Shown one piece after another: positions 34,329-42,537 of a DNA stretch of 64,000 nucleotides; position 1 is the first letter of the stretch; every line of letters starts with the position of its first letter. The notes under the pieces were generated by a model, which saw nothing but the letters and a program-made list of their open reading frames with translations, was not told the DNA's origin and did not search any database. This stretch comes from Scleromatobacter sp038243995 (GTDB lineage: Bacteria; Pseudomonadota; Gammaproteobacteria; Burkholderiales; Burkholderiaceae_C): the NCBI GenBank assembly GCA_038243995.1, contig JBBRTV010000025.1:26625-90624 (forward strand). Direction: 5' to 3'. The translations under genes and the position numbers were made by a program.

Positions 34329-35273
34329 TCATTTCTGGGCTAGAACCGCCGCAGTCCACGCGTTTTCCGCCCAATCCTTCAGGTAGTCCACGAGCCAACG
34401 TCCGGCAGGTCCAGGGGGCGCCGACGCTGGATGAACCGCCGACATCGTCAACATGAAGCCGGTGCGAGGCATGACGTCGACGTCGAGGATGACCAAGTCC
34501 CCGGCAGCGATGTCCTTCTCCACCATGTGCAGTGGCAGGCTACCCCACCCGACGCAGTCTTTCAGCAGCGCGTGCTTGGTTGACAGGTCGGCGAGGCGCC
34601 AAGTGGAGGCAGACAGAACACCATAGTCCATCCCCGCCAGTAGTTGGGAACGGTCCGTCAGTACCAACTGCACATGCCGAGCTAATTCCTTCTTCGGAAT
34701 CCGGTCGTTGAAGCTTGCGAGCGGATGGCTTGCCGCGGCAACCATCACCAACGCAATCTCGCCGATTCGCTCTGCCACGAGCGACGGAAACTCAATCGGC
34801 AAGGACGCCAGGATGCCGAGGCTGCAGCGGCCGTCCAACACGGGCTGGTAGCCCGCCCCGAGGCCTTCGACGAAAAGCCGGAGCGGAGTGAGAGGAAACC
34901 TCGCGGCGAAGGCCCTTGCAGCTGTGCTGATTGCAGAAGTCGGGAAGAAAACGTCAACCACGACCGAGAGTTCCGCCTCCAGTCCCGACGACATCAGTTT
35001 CGCTCTCGCCTTCAACGTATCGACCCCCGCAACGATGTTGCGCGCGTCTGCGAGCAGCAGCACTCCTTCAGATGTGAGTTTCGGAAAGCGTCCTGTGCGG
35101 TCGAAGAGAGTCACGCCGATTTGGGCCTCCAGCCCACCGACCCAGCTGCTGACGGCCGACTGCACCCGATTGAGCTTTCTGGCCGCGGCGGAGAAGCTTC
35201 CCTCCTCCACGGCAGTGATGAAAGTTCTGAGTTGGTCCAAGGACACGCCATCGAGCACAGTGACTCCCTCCAT
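34329..35273 (-). CDS. LysR-family transcriptional regulator, divergent from azoR
   Basis: About 314 residues. The helix-turn-helix region reads SLDQLRTFITAVEEGSFSAA then ARKLNRVQSAVSSWVGGLE, followed by an effector domain beginning near LSVVVDVFFPTSAI. The start is uncertain: ATG 35273 or ATG 35300 (the latter inside a palindrome), or a GTG a few codons downstream with GGAGG ahead of it. It is divergent from azoR and an NADP-oxidoreductase gene; two palindromes in the short intergenic region are candidate operators. It probably controls the redox genes. Codon use is somewhat less GC-rich than in neighbouring core genes, in line with an acquired block. Confidence 0.9.
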   Translation of the reverse strand: MEGVTVLDGVSLDQLRTFITAVEEGSFSAAARKLNRVQSAVSSWVGGLEAQIGVTLFDRTGRFPKLTSEGVLLLADARNIVAGVDTLKARAKLMSSGLEAELSVVVDVFFPTSAISTAARAFAARFPLTPLRLFVEGLGAGYQPVLDGRCSLGILASLPIEFPSLVAERIGEIALVMVAAASHPLASFNDRIPKKELARHVQLVLTDRSQLLAGMDYGVLSASTWRLADLSTKHALLKDCVGWGSLPLHMVEKDIAAGDLVILDVDVMPRTGFMLTMSAVHPASAPPGPAGRWLVDYLKDWAENAWTAAVLAQK

Positions 35274-35281
35274 CTCCGGTG

Positions 35282-35298
35282 GAGATGTTTCGCATCTC
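35282..35298. promoter_or_regulatory. Palindrome upstream of LysR/azoR, site 1
   Basis: GAGATG-N5-CATCTC, a perfect 6-bp-arm inverted repeat just upstream of the LysR start at 35273 and 69 bp from the azoR start. Candidate autoregulatory operator. It makes ATG 35300 less likely to be the true regulator start. Confidence 0.5.
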
Positions 35299-35328
35299 AA
35301 TATACCGTCTTCTCAGAAGCATGGGGCT

Positions 35329-35344
35329 GCCCGAACATTCGGGC
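35329..35344. promoter_or_regulatory. Palindrome upstream of azoR, site 2
   Basis: GCCCGAA-CA-TTCGGGC, a perfect 7-bp-arm palindrome ending 22 bp before the azoR ATG. Candidate operator for the divergent LysR protein or another repressor; it could also form a small hairpin in the azoR leader. Confidence 0.5.
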
Positions 35345-35366
35345 TCACACCATTCGGAGAACTCTC

Positions 35367-35975
35367 ATGCAACTGCTTCATCTCGATTCCAGCGTGCTTG
35401 GCGGCGCCTCAGTCAGCCGACAACTGTCGGCCCAAATCGTGGCGCGCCAACAGGCACTCCATCCTGATGTCCATGTGCTCCAGCGCGACCTTGCCGCTGA
35501 GCCGGCGCTGCACCTCTCGGGTGCACACCTGGCGGCTTTGCACGGGACGGCCAGCGACGATGCGGCCATCAATGCAGACTTGGCCAGAGGCGACGCGTAC
35601 ATGGACGAGCTCCTCGCAGCCGACATCCTTGTCATCGGAACGCCCATGTACAACCTGTCGATTCCGACGCCCCTCAAGGCATGGATTGACCGCATCGCGA
35701 TTGCCGGAAAGACCTTCCGGTACACCGCCACGGGTCCAGAGGGCCTCCTGAAGAACAAGAAGGCCTTTATCGCGTCCGCGCGCGGCGGCGTGTATTCGGC
35801 GGGCAGCCCAGCGGCCGCTCTTGAGCACCAAGAAAGCTACCTCATTGGCTTGTTGGCATTTTTGGGCATCACCGACGTCCAAGTCGTGCGCGCAGAAGGT
35901 TTGGCCATGGGTCCTGAGGTCCGGCAGGCCGCGGTGGGTCGCGCACTCGAAGAAATCGCAGCCATTGCGGCGTAA
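35367..35975 (+). CDS. azoR: FMN-dependent NADH-azoreductase
   Basis: 202 residues with a flavodoxin-like fold. The N-terminus LLHLDSSVLGGASVSRQLSA is the FMN phosphate-binding region. GTPMYNLSIPTPLKAWIDRI and FRYTATGPEGLLKNKKAFI are the classic AzoR segments, and ASARGGVYSAG is the second FMN contact. It reduces quinones and azo compounds with NADH. GGAGA precedes ATG 35367. It is transcribed divergently from the LysR gene and followed 34 bp later by the NADP-oxidoreductase, probably in one operon. Confidence 0.93.
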   Translation: MQLLHLDSSVLGGASVSRQLSAQIVARQQALHPDVHVLQRDLAAEPALHLSGAHLAALHGTASDDAAINADLARGDAYMDELLAADILVIGTPMYNLSIPTPLKAWIDRIAIAGKTFRYTATGPEGLLKNKKAFIASARGGVYSAGSPAAALEHQESYLIGLLAFLGITDVQVVRAEGLAMGPEVRQAAVGRALEEIAAIAA

Positions 35976-36009
35976 CCGCGACTTCACCCCCCTCCAAGAA
36001 AGATTCCTC

Positions 36010-36597
36010 ATGAACTACTCAATCATTGGTTCCGGCAACGTCGGCACCGCCCTTGCCCGACAGTTCGCACGGAGCGGCATCGTCGTGGGTATTGCCAACA
36101 CACGCGGACCTGCCTCTGTCGCCGCACTGGCGCAGGAACTCGGCGAGCACGTCAAGCCAATGTCCTTGCAAGAGGCGGTGAAGGCCGACGTGGTCATCCT
36201 CGCTGTCCCGTTTAGTGCCCATGCGGCCGTCGCCGGCAGCGTGCGAGATTGGGCCGGAAAAGTGGTCGTCGACGCGATGAACACGTATGGCATACGGGTA
36301 GAAGAACTGAAGGGCCGGCCTTCCACGGACGTTGTTTCCGACGCGTTTCCCGGCGCAAGAATTGTCAAGACGTTCAATCAACTGCCAGCCAGATTGTTGG
36401 CTGCCAACCCTGTCGAAAGCGGCGGCCGGCGGGTGATGTTTCTCGCGAGCAACGACGAGGTGGCCGCGGCGTCGGTGGGCCAGCTCGTAGCCAACTTGGG
36501 CTTCGCCCCCGTCCAGCTGGGACGCGTAGACGAGGGTGGCGTACTGATTGGACTGGGGGGGCCGCTGTTACTCCAGAACCTGACCAAGCAGGGTTGA
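36010..36597 (+). CDS. NADPH-dependent F420 reductase-like oxidoreductase
   Basis: 195 residues. A Rossmann fold begins at the N-terminus with IIGSGNVGTALARQFARSG. Further motifs are DVVILAVPFSAHAAVAG, VVVDAMNTYG and ARIVKTFNQLPARLLAANP. This is the F420-dependent NADP reductase / NAD(P)-binding family found in many bacteria that lack F420; there the real substrate is unknown. AAGAAAGA lies just upstream of ATG 36010. It is the second gene of the azoR operon. Confidence 0.87.
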   Translation: MNYSIIGSGNVGTALARQFARSGIVVGIANTRGPASVAALAQELGEHVKPMSLQEAVKADVVILAVPFSAHAAVAGSVRDWAGKVVVDAMNTYGIRVEELKGRPSTDVVSDAFPGARIVKTFNQLPARLLAANPVESGGRRVMFLASNDEVAAASVGQLVANLGFAPVQLGRVDEGGVLIGLGGPLLLQNLTKQG

Positions 36598-36730
36598 AAG
36601 CGATGCCCTTCCGGACAAGCTCGTGAGTTGGGTAGGGCAGGGGAAATCGACATGATCGAACAGTCACTGCGCTCAGCTGCAGCTTGCAGCTCTGCACGGC
36701 GGGTCTTTCCTTTTGTGCCTGCCCATGAGT

Positions 36731-36748
36731 GGCCTTCGGCTGAAGGCC
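36731..36748. terminator. Candidate hairpin between convergent azoR operon and ald
   Basis: GGCCTTC-GGCT-GAAGGCC, a 7-bp stem with a 4-nt loop, followed on the plus strand by TTCTCCT. It lies between convergent transcripts, 134 bp after the oxidoreductase stop. The rest of this 241-bp gap (36598-36838) shows no gene. Confidence 0.45.
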
Positions 36749-36838
36749 TTCTCCTGAGCGAGTCGCCCCGGCAGCTCTTGGCAGCCTGCCACTTGCTGCC
36801 GAGCGCGCCCGCCGGCCATCGGCCTTGCCAATCCGGGG

Positions 36839-37954
36839 TCAGTTCAGGAGCGCGTCGGCCGGCGTCCAGGCATAACCGAGGTCGTTCGCGACCGCCTCGA
36901 AGGTGACCTTGCCTTCGGCCACGTTCAGGCCGGCCTTCAGGTGCGGGTTCGCGCGCATCGCCGCCTTCCAGCCGTGGTCGGCGAGCGCGAGTCCCGGGGC
37001 GATCGTGGCATTGTTCAGTGCGAAGGTCGACGTGCGCGCCACCGCGCCCGGCATGTTCGCGACGCAATAGTGGACGACCCCGTCGACCAGGTAGGTCGGC
37101 TCGGCGTGCGTCGTGGCTTTCGAAGTCTCGAAGCAGCCGCCCTGGTCGATCGCGACATCGACGACGACCGCACCCTTCTTCATCCGCGCGATCATGTCGC
37201 GCGTGACCAGCTTCGGCGCGGAGGCGCCAGGGATCAGCACCCCGCCGATCACCAGGTCCGCAGCGAGCACCCACTCCTCGACCGCAGCGCCGTTGGAGTA
37301 AAGCGTCGCGATACGGTTGCCGAACACGAGATCGAGCTGACGCAGGCGATCGACGTTCTTGTCGAGCACGGTGACGCGCGCGCCCATGCCGACAGCAACC
37401 TGCAAGGCATGCGTGCCGACCACGCCTGCGCCGAGGATCGTCACCTGGGCCGGGGCGACGCCGGGTACGCCACCCAGCAGCACCCCCATGCCACCCTTGC
37501 TTTTCTCGAGATGCGCCGCGCCGGCCTGTATGGACATTCGACCCGCGACTTCGCTCATCGGCGCCAGCAACGGAAGGCCGCCATGGGCGCCGGTGATCGT
37601 CTCGTAGGCGACGCAGATCGCGCCCGACCGCACCAGCGCGGCGGTCTGCTCGGGATCCGGCGCCAGGTGGAGATAGGTGTAGAGCACCTGGCCTGCACGC
37701 AGCATCGCGCATTCCTGCGGCTGCGGCTCCTTGACCTTGACGATCATCTCCGCGCCACGGAAGACATCGGCCGCGCTGCCGACCAGGAGCGCGCCGGCGG
37801 CGTGGTATTGCGCATCGTCCAGGCCGATCGCCGCACCGGCGCCGGACTCGACGGTCACGGAATGGCCGTGGGCGACGAACTCGCGCACGCTGGCCGGCGT
37901 CAGGCCGACGCGGTACTCGTGATTCTTGATTTCCTTCGGAACGCCGATCTTCAT
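36839..37954 (-). CDS. ald: Alanine dehydrogenase
   Basis: 371 residues, full length. It begins MKIGVPKEIKNHEYRVGLTP; the substrate region contains Lys in VKVKEPQ and His in LYTYLHLAPD. The NAD-binding glycine motif is ILGAGVVGTHALQVAVGMGA and the C-terminal part has NMPGAVARTSTFALNNATI. It interconverts L-alanine with pyruvate and ammonia using NAD. It is divergent from an ArgP-type regulator with 123 bp between starts, which probably includes the control region. It is not part of the conserved rplY-pth context. Confidence 0.96.
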   Translation of the reverse strand: MKIGVPKEIKNHEYRVGLTPASVREFVAHGHSVTVESGAGAAIGLDDAQYHAAGALLVGSAADVFRGAEMIVKVKEPQPQECAMLRAGQVLYTYLHLAPDPEQTAALVRSGAICVAYETITGAHGGLPLLAPMSEVAGRMSIQAGAAHLEKSKGGMGVLLGGVPGVAPAQVTILGAGVVGTHALQVAVGMGARVTVLDKNVDRLRQLDLVFGNRIATLYSNGAAVEEWVLAADLVIGGVLIPGASAPKLVTRDMIARMKKGAVVVDVAIDQGGCFETSKATTHAEPTYLVDGVVHYCVANMPGAVARTSTFALNNATIAPGLALADHGWKAAMRANPHLKAGLNVAEGKVTFEAVANDLGYAWTPADALLN

Positions 37955-38044
37955 GCTGTTGTCTCCGTCATGGTCTTCGAAGCCGGCGTCTGATGCGCCG
38001 GCGGAAATCCAATGTAGGAATTGCGCGCCGGGCTGTGAAGCTGC

Positions 38045-38061
38045 ATCGCAATTACTACGAT
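38045..38061. promoter_or_regulatory. Inverted repeat in ald-argP intergenic region
   Basis: ATCG-N9-CGAT in an AT-rich stretch 17 bp before the regulator ATG. It is a candidate site for the divergent LysR-type protein; short arms make this tentative. Confidence 0.35.
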
Positions 38062-38077
38062 TACATTAGCCATTCTT

Positions 38078-39031
38078 ATGAATCTCCTCGACCCCGCCGC
38101 CCTCGAATGCCTGGCCGCTCTCGCGGAAGCCGGGAGCTTCGAGCGCGCCGCGCAATTGCTGTCGATCACGCAGTCCGCCGTGTCCCAGCGCTTGCGGGGA
38201 CTCGAGACCCAGGTCGGCCAACTCCTCGTCGTGCGGTCGCGCCCGTTGCGCATGACCGAGGCCGGCAAAGTACTGTTGCGCTACGCCCGCCAGTTGCAGG
38301 CGCTGCGCGCCGATGCCGTGCGCGAACTCGGCGCCAGCCCGATGCGCGAGGAACGCCTGCCCATCGCGATCAATGCCGACAGCCTCGCCACCTGGGTGTT
38401 GGGGGCGCTCGACCCGCTGGTGCAGGCCGGCCAGCGCGATGGCTACGGTCTCGAGCTGATCGTCGACGACCAGGACTTCACGCATGACCGGCTGCGCGAG
38501 GGCGAGGTGCTCGGTTGCGTCAGCACGGTCGCGCTCGCGCTGCGCGGCTGCACCTGCCAGGCGCTCGGCCACATGCGCTACATCGCGGTGGCGAGCCCCT
38601 CATTCATCGCGCACGCGATGCCCGGAGGGCTCAACGAGGCGAACTTCGCCAGGCTCCCGTTCATCGTGTTCAACCGCAAGGACGACATGCAGGCCCAGTG
38701 GGTCGCAAGCGCGATGGGCGTGCGCGGCCCGCGCCTGAAGGAGCGGTACGTGCCGTCGAGCGAGGCAGGGGCGCGGGCTGCGGTGATGGGTTGGGGCGTC
38801 GCGGTGATCCCGGAACTGCTCGCGCGGCCGCATCTCGATGCCGGTGCGCTGGTCGCGATCCGCCCGGAGGTGACGATCGACGTCGCCCTCTACTGGCATC
38901 AGTGGAAGCTGGGCACCGGCGTCGACCCGGCCGACGGCGCGGCAGCGCCGGCGCGCCCTGGCCTGATGGAGCAGATCGGCCACGCGCTGATCGCCGGCGC
39001 CCGGTCGGCGCTGCTGCGCGACCCTGCCTGA
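38078..39031 (+). CDS. argP: ArgP/IciA-type LysR transcriptional regulator
   Basis: 317 residues. The helix-turn-helix has LECLAALAEAGSFERAAQLL then SITQSAVSQRLRGLE. The ArgP-specific features are NADSLATWVLGALDPLV and DDQDFTHDRLREGEVLGCVS. ArgP regulators respond to lysine or arginine and usually control the exporter genes argO or lysE. Here the divergent gene is alanine dehydrogenase, so it may control amino-acid catabolism; this is inference from placement. The symbol reflects family only, as the true orthologue may lie elsewhere. Confidence 0.85.
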   Translation: MNLLDPAALECLAALAEAGSFERAAQLLSITQSAVSQRLRGLETQVGQLLVVRSRPLRMTEAGKVLLRYARQLQALRADAVRELGASPMREERLPIAINADSLATWVLGALDPLVQAGQRDGYGLELIVDDQDFTHDRLREGEVLGCVSTVALALRGCTCQALGHMRYIAVASPSFIAHAMPGGLNEANFARLPFIVFNRKDDMQAQWVASAMGVRGPRLKERYVPSSEAGARAAVMGWGVAVIPELLARPHLDAGALVAIRPEVTIDVALYWHQWKLGTGVDPADGAAAPARPGLMEQIGHALIAGARSALLRDPA

Positions 39032-39099
39032 GTGCGGGTGGGGGGACTCCCGTGCGGGCAGTCCGCGCGCGGTGGACCTGCCTGACAATCCTTCCCACC

Positions 39100-40032
39100 A
39101 TGCTGATCCTCCAGACCCCACGCCTGCGCCTGCGCTGGTTCGCGCCGGACGACGCCGACTTCATCCGACGGATGCTGAACGATCCGGGCTGGCTGGCGAA
39201 CATTGGCGATCGCGGCGTTCGAACGCGCAAGCAGGCCGCCTACTGGATCCAGAGCCGGCTGGTCGCGACCTACGGGCGGCTGGGGTTCGGCTTCTGGGCG
39301 GTCGACCGCAGCTGCGACGGCGAGACGATAGGCATGTGCGGCCTGATCCTGCGCGATACGTTGCCCGAGGTCGATGTCGGCTATGCCCTCATGCCGCGTT
39401 TCCGCGGCCACGGCTATGCGCGCGAGGCCGCCGCGGCGTGCTTGCGCTACGGCCACGAGGTGCTGGGACTGGCCGAGATCTGGGGCATCACGAACCCGGA
39501 CAACGCCGCGTCGGGGGCCGTGCTGCGGCAGATCGGCCTGCGGGACGACGGCGTGCGGCGCCTGCCCGGCGACGAACGCGAAGCCCGGGTGTTTCGCGCC
39601 CCTCCGCGCGAGCTCGGCGACGACCTCAGGCAGATCGATGCGCTCGTGCGCCGTTTCTTCGCCGCGTTCACCAACCGCGGCGGCGCGATCCCGACGCTCG
39701 CCGCGCTGCCCCACTATTTCGCTATCGATGCGACGATCCGCGCGGCCGACGCGCAGGGCACGGTTACAACGACCGACGTCCACGGCTTCATTGCGCCGCG
39801 CGCCGAGTTGCTTCTGGGCGGCAGGTTGCTCGACTTCGAGGAACGCGAGACGGACCAGCGCACCGAAGTCGCCGGGCCCATCGCGCAACGCTGGCTGCGC
39901 TACGAGAAGCAGGGCACGCTCGACGGCCGAGCGCTCGACGGCAGCGGCACCAAGACGATGCAGTTCGTACGCACGGCACGCGGCTGGAAGATCGCCGCAC
40001 TGGCGTGGACGGATGATCGGACGGCCGCGTGA
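39100..40032 (+). CDS. GNAT acetyltransferase fused to an NTF2-like domain
   Basis: 310 residues with two parts. Residues about 1-165 are a RimJ/RimL-type GNAT domain: LQTPRLRLRWFAPDDADFIR, DVGYALMPRFRGHGYAREAA (acetyl-CoA pyrophosphate loop) and WGITNPDNAASGAVLRQIGL. Residues about 175-305 look like an NTF2/SnoaL or DUF4440-type cone domain: ALVRRFFAAFTNRGGAIPTL, HYFAIDATIRAADAQG, and a C-terminal strand GWKIAALAWTDD. The frame is continuous with no stop between the domains. N-terminal acetyl transfer to a protein or small molecule is likely; the second domain may bind a ligand or dimerise. Start ATG 39100 is well placed before the conserved motif. Confidence 0.82.
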   Translation: MLILQTPRLRLRWFAPDDADFIRRMLNDPGWLANIGDRGVRTRKQAAYWIQSRLVATYGRLGFGFWAVDRSCDGETIGMCGLILRDTLPEVDVGYALMPRFRGHGYAREAAAACLRYGHEVLGLAEIWGITNPDNAASGAVLRQIGLRDDGVRRLPGDEREARVFRAPPRELGDDLRQIDALVRRFFAAFTNRGGAIPTLAALPHYFAIDATIRAADAQGTVTTTDVHGFIAPRAELLLGGRLLDFEERETDQRTEVAGPIAQRWLRYEKQGTLDGRALDGSGTKTMQFVRTARGWKIAALAWTDDRTAA

Positions 40033-40153
40033 TGCCCGCTGACCGAGGCGCGGGACGCGGCCCGCGAGCACCGGCTCGCGCCCGGATACCGGCCCGCCGA
40101 CACCGCGGCGCCCCCGCCGCGCCTTCGCGCTCGCGACCCGGGATAATCGCGCC

Positions 40154-40867
40154 ATGATTCGATTGATCGTCGGCCTCGGCAACCCCGGGGCGGAATATGA
40201 GGACACCCGCCACAACGCCGGCTTCTGGTGGGTAGCCGCCGCCACCCGCAAGCTCGGCGGCCAATTGGTGCACGACCCGAAATACCACGGCTTCGTCGCG
40301 CGCGTGAATCGCCCGGAAGGGCCCGTCTGGCTGCTGCAGCCGCTGACCTACATGAACCTCTCGGGCAAGGCGGCCGCGCCGCTCGCGCGTTTCTTCAAGA
40401 TCCTGCCCGACGAGATACTGGTGGTCCACGACGAACTCGACCTGCCGCCGGGCCAGATGAAGCTCAAGCAGGGCGGCAGCGCTGCGGGACACAACGGAAT
40501 CAAGGACATCCAGGCCCAGCTCGGCGTGCAGGACTTCTGGCGCCTGCGCCTCGGCATCGGCCATCCGGGAAATCGCGGCGAGGTCGCCGCCTACGTGCTG
40601 CGCAAGCCGCCGGCCGCCGAACGGCTCGCAATCGACCTGAATGTCGACGAGTCGCTGAAAGCCCTCGATCTGCTCCTGGCGGGACAGATGGACAAGGCGA
40701 TGATGAAGATCCACGCCAAACCGCCGCGTCCGAAGCCGCCTCGTCCCGAGATCCTCCCGATCGCGGCTGCCGCGGCCTCCGTCGGCAAGCCGCCCGCGCC
40801 GTCGACCCCTCACCCTGCGAGCCCTGCGGGGCCGGCCGCCGCCGGCACGCAGGAGCCCGCAGAGTGA
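40154..40867 (+). CDS. pth: Peptidyl-tRNA hydrolase
   Basis: 237 residues. Motifs: IRLIVGLGNPGAEYEDTRHN with the catalytic His in TRHNAGF, LLQPLTYMNLSGKA, VHDELDLPPGQMKLKQGGSA then AGHNGIKDI, and WRLRLGIGHPG. It releases stalled peptidyl-tRNA. The usual length is about 190-200 residues; here a Pro/Ala/Lys-rich C-terminal extension of roughly 40 residues follows. The stop overlaps the next GTG (GTGA). In relatives it adjoins rplY; here an accessory block separates them. Confidence 0.96.
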   Translation: MIRLIVGLGNPGAEYEDTRHNAGFWWVAAATRKLGGQLVHDPKYHGFVARVNRPEGPVWLLQPLTYMNLSGKAAAPLARFFKILPDEILVVHDELDLPPGQMKLKQGGSAAGHNGIKDIQAQLGVQDFWRLRLGIGHPGNRGEVAAYVLRKPPAAERLAIDLNVDESLKALDLLLAGQMDKAMMKIHAKPPRPKPPRPEILPIAAAAASVGKPPAPSTPHPASPAGPAAAGTQEPAE

Positions 40868-41532
40868 CGATCCAGCCGACAGCCAAACCTTCCCCATTTC
40901 CAGCCCCGCCCGCCACAGGCGTGGAGGGCGCCGTGTGCGAACCGGCAGCGCCACCCGTCCGGGCAAGGTCTGAACGCCGACCCTCCGTGGCCGCGCTGGC
41001 TGCCACGGCGCTGCTGTGCGCCGGCGCGGCATGCCTCGACACCGCAATGGCCCGCGCGCCCCGTCACGCGCAGGCCCGTGCCGGCGCCGCCGCCAGTTCG
41101 AGCGCCTACGTCCAGGGGGTGCTGCGCCGGCCGCCGCAAGCGCCGGCTGCGCCGCCGGAGCCGGTCTACCGCTGCGGCCACGCCTACTCGCCCCAGGCCT
41201 GCCCGGGCGCGACACCGCTGGACGTGGGCGATCCGAGGTCGATGGCGCAACGCCTGCAGGCGCAGGACGTGGCCGAGCGCGACAAGCGGCTTGCCGCGTG
41301 GCTTGAAGCACAGCGACACGAGCGGGAGGCACCCCCGCTCGCAGCAAAGAAACGGCATGCGAGACCCGTGCGGGGATGCGTCCAGACACCGGCCCTGGCC
41401 TGCCCGGACAAGCCCCCGCGCGCCCGCCATGCGGTCGCGAAAGCCAGGCCCGCATCGGCGCCTGCGCCGGGATCGGCCGGGTCGCCGGCCAAGCCCGCCG
41501 CATCCTCGATCCGGGCCGGCGTCGCGCCTTGA
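40864..41532 (+). CDS. Conserved hypothetical exported protein, DUF4124-like
   Basis: 222 residues beginning with GTG in a GTGA overlap with pth. A hydrophobic segment (VAALAATALLCAGAACLDTA, about residues 40-59) is probably a signal or membrane anchor after a longer than usual leader. The central region VYRCGHAYSPQACPGATPL followed by DVGDPRSMAQRLQAQDVAER resembles conserved Burkholderiales proteins with a DUF4124-like Cys pair; I recognise the pattern but no function. The C-terminal third is Ala/Pro/Lys-rich. It converges on the ferredoxin gene, 22 bp away. Confidence 0.7.
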   Translation: MTIQPTAKPSPFPAPPATGVEGAVCEPAAPPVRARSERRPSVAALAATALLCAGAACLDTAMARAPRHAQARAGAAASSSAYVQGVLRRPPQAPAAPPEPVYRCGHAYSPQACPGATPLDVGDPRSMAQRLQAQDVAERDKRLAAWLEAQRHEREAPPLAAKKRHARPVRGCVQTPALACPDKPPRARHAVAKARPASAPAPGSAGSPAKPAASSIRAGVAP

Positions 41533-41554
41533 AGACCGGTCCGCACCCGGGTTC

Positions 41555-41893
41555 TCAGGCCGCCGTGGTCGGCTCCGCCAAGGCCCCGGCGGCGGTGGGA
41601 GCAGGCGCTGCCAAGCCCGCCGCGGGCGTCGCGACCGCAGACGCGTCGAGGCCCAGCAAGCTGCCGTACTTCGTCATCAACTGTTCAGGCGATTCGACGT
41701 ATTCGGGATTCAGCGGAATGCACGCGACCGGACAGACCTGCACGCACTGCGGCGAATCGAAATGGCCGACGCACTCGGTGCACTTTCCCGGGTCGATGAC
41801 GTAGTAATCGTCGCCCATCGAGATCGCCTGGTTGGGGCATTCGGGTTCGCAGACGTCGCAGTTGATGCATTCGTCCGTGATCATCAGGGCCAT
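41555..41893 (-). CDS. YfhL-family 2[4Fe-4S] ferredoxin
   Basis: 112 residues. It has two cluster motifs: Cys-x2-Cys-x2-Cys-x3-Cys-Pro in DECINCDVCEPECPN near the N-terminus, and Cys-x2-Cys-x8-Cys-x3-Cys in KCTECVGHFDSPQCVQVCP, as in Allochromatium-type ferredoxins. A short Ala/Pro/Thr-rich tail is extra. It starts 7 bp after the coaD stop, the conserved coaD-fdx arrangement, and acts as a small electron carrier. Confidence 0.93.
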   Translation of the reverse strand: MALMITDECINCDVCEPECPNQAISMGDDYYVIDPGKCTECVGHFDSPQCVQVCPVACIPLNPEYVESPEQLMTKYGSLLGLDASAVATPAAGLAAPAPTAAGALAEPTTAA

Positions 41894-41900
41894 GGGTCGT

Positions 41901-42401
41901 CTATCCGGCGTCGCGCGGTTGAGCGACGCGGTCCTTGAGCTTGGAAAGCACCAAGGGTGCCACGAACTTGGAGACATCACCGCCCAGCATGGCAATCTCG
42001 CGCACGAAGGTGCCGCTGATGAACTGGTATTGGTCGGACGGCGTCAGGAACAAGGTCTCGACGTCGGGCATCAACTGACGGTTCATGCCGGCCATCTGGA
42101 ATTCGTATTCGAAGTCGCTCACCGCGCGCAGGCCGCGCACGACGACCTTGCCGCCGTTCTCGACGACGAAGTCGCGCAGCAACCCGCGGAACGCGACAAC
42201 TTCCACGTTAGGGTAGGGTGCGGCCAGTTCGCGGGCGATGTCGAGCCGCTCGGCGATCGTGAACATCGTTCGCTTGTGGTGCCCGGCCGCGACTGCGAGG
42301 ATCAGGCGCGGAAACAGCGTGCTGGCGCGACGGGTGAGATCCTGGTGCCCGAGGGTCATGGGATCGAAGGTGCCGGGGTAGACGGCGGTCAGGTCGTTCA
42401 T
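41901..42401 (-). CDS. coaD: Phosphopantetheine adenylyltransferase
   Basis: 166 residues. It begins AVYPGTFDPMTLGHQDLTRR with the Thr-x-Gly-His nucleotidyltransferase motif. RGLRAVSDFEYEFQMAGMNR is the conserved central block, and PSDQYQFISGTFVREIAMLG contains the second phosphate-binding motif. It makes dephospho-CoA from phosphopantetheine and ATP. It lies between rsmD and the ferredoxin gene on the minus strand, as in many Burkholderiales. Confidence 0.97.
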   Translation of the reverse strand: MNDLTAVYPGTFDPMTLGHQDLTRRASTLFPRLILAVAAGHHKRTMFTIAERLDIARELAAPYPNVEVVAFRGLLRDFVVENGGKVVVRGLRAVSDFEYEFQMAGMNRQLMPDVETLFLTPSDQYQFISGTFVREIAMLGGDVSKFVAPLVLSKLKDRVAQPRDAG

Positions 42402-42537
42402 GAAGTGGCCTCGGGTCGGAGCGCAGCCACGATGTCGGCGACGCTGGCGCGATCATTCCACACTCGGCGAACCGATGGGTTACGCGGAAGTGCGCACGCC
42501 GGGAAGGCCGCGCCGGCGTTCACGGCGTCTCAGCTTC

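Noticed and set aside
41555..41995. Longer ferredoxin start near 41995
   Set aside because: It would overlap coaD heavily and add residues absent from YfhL ferredoxins; ATG 41893 fits the family start.
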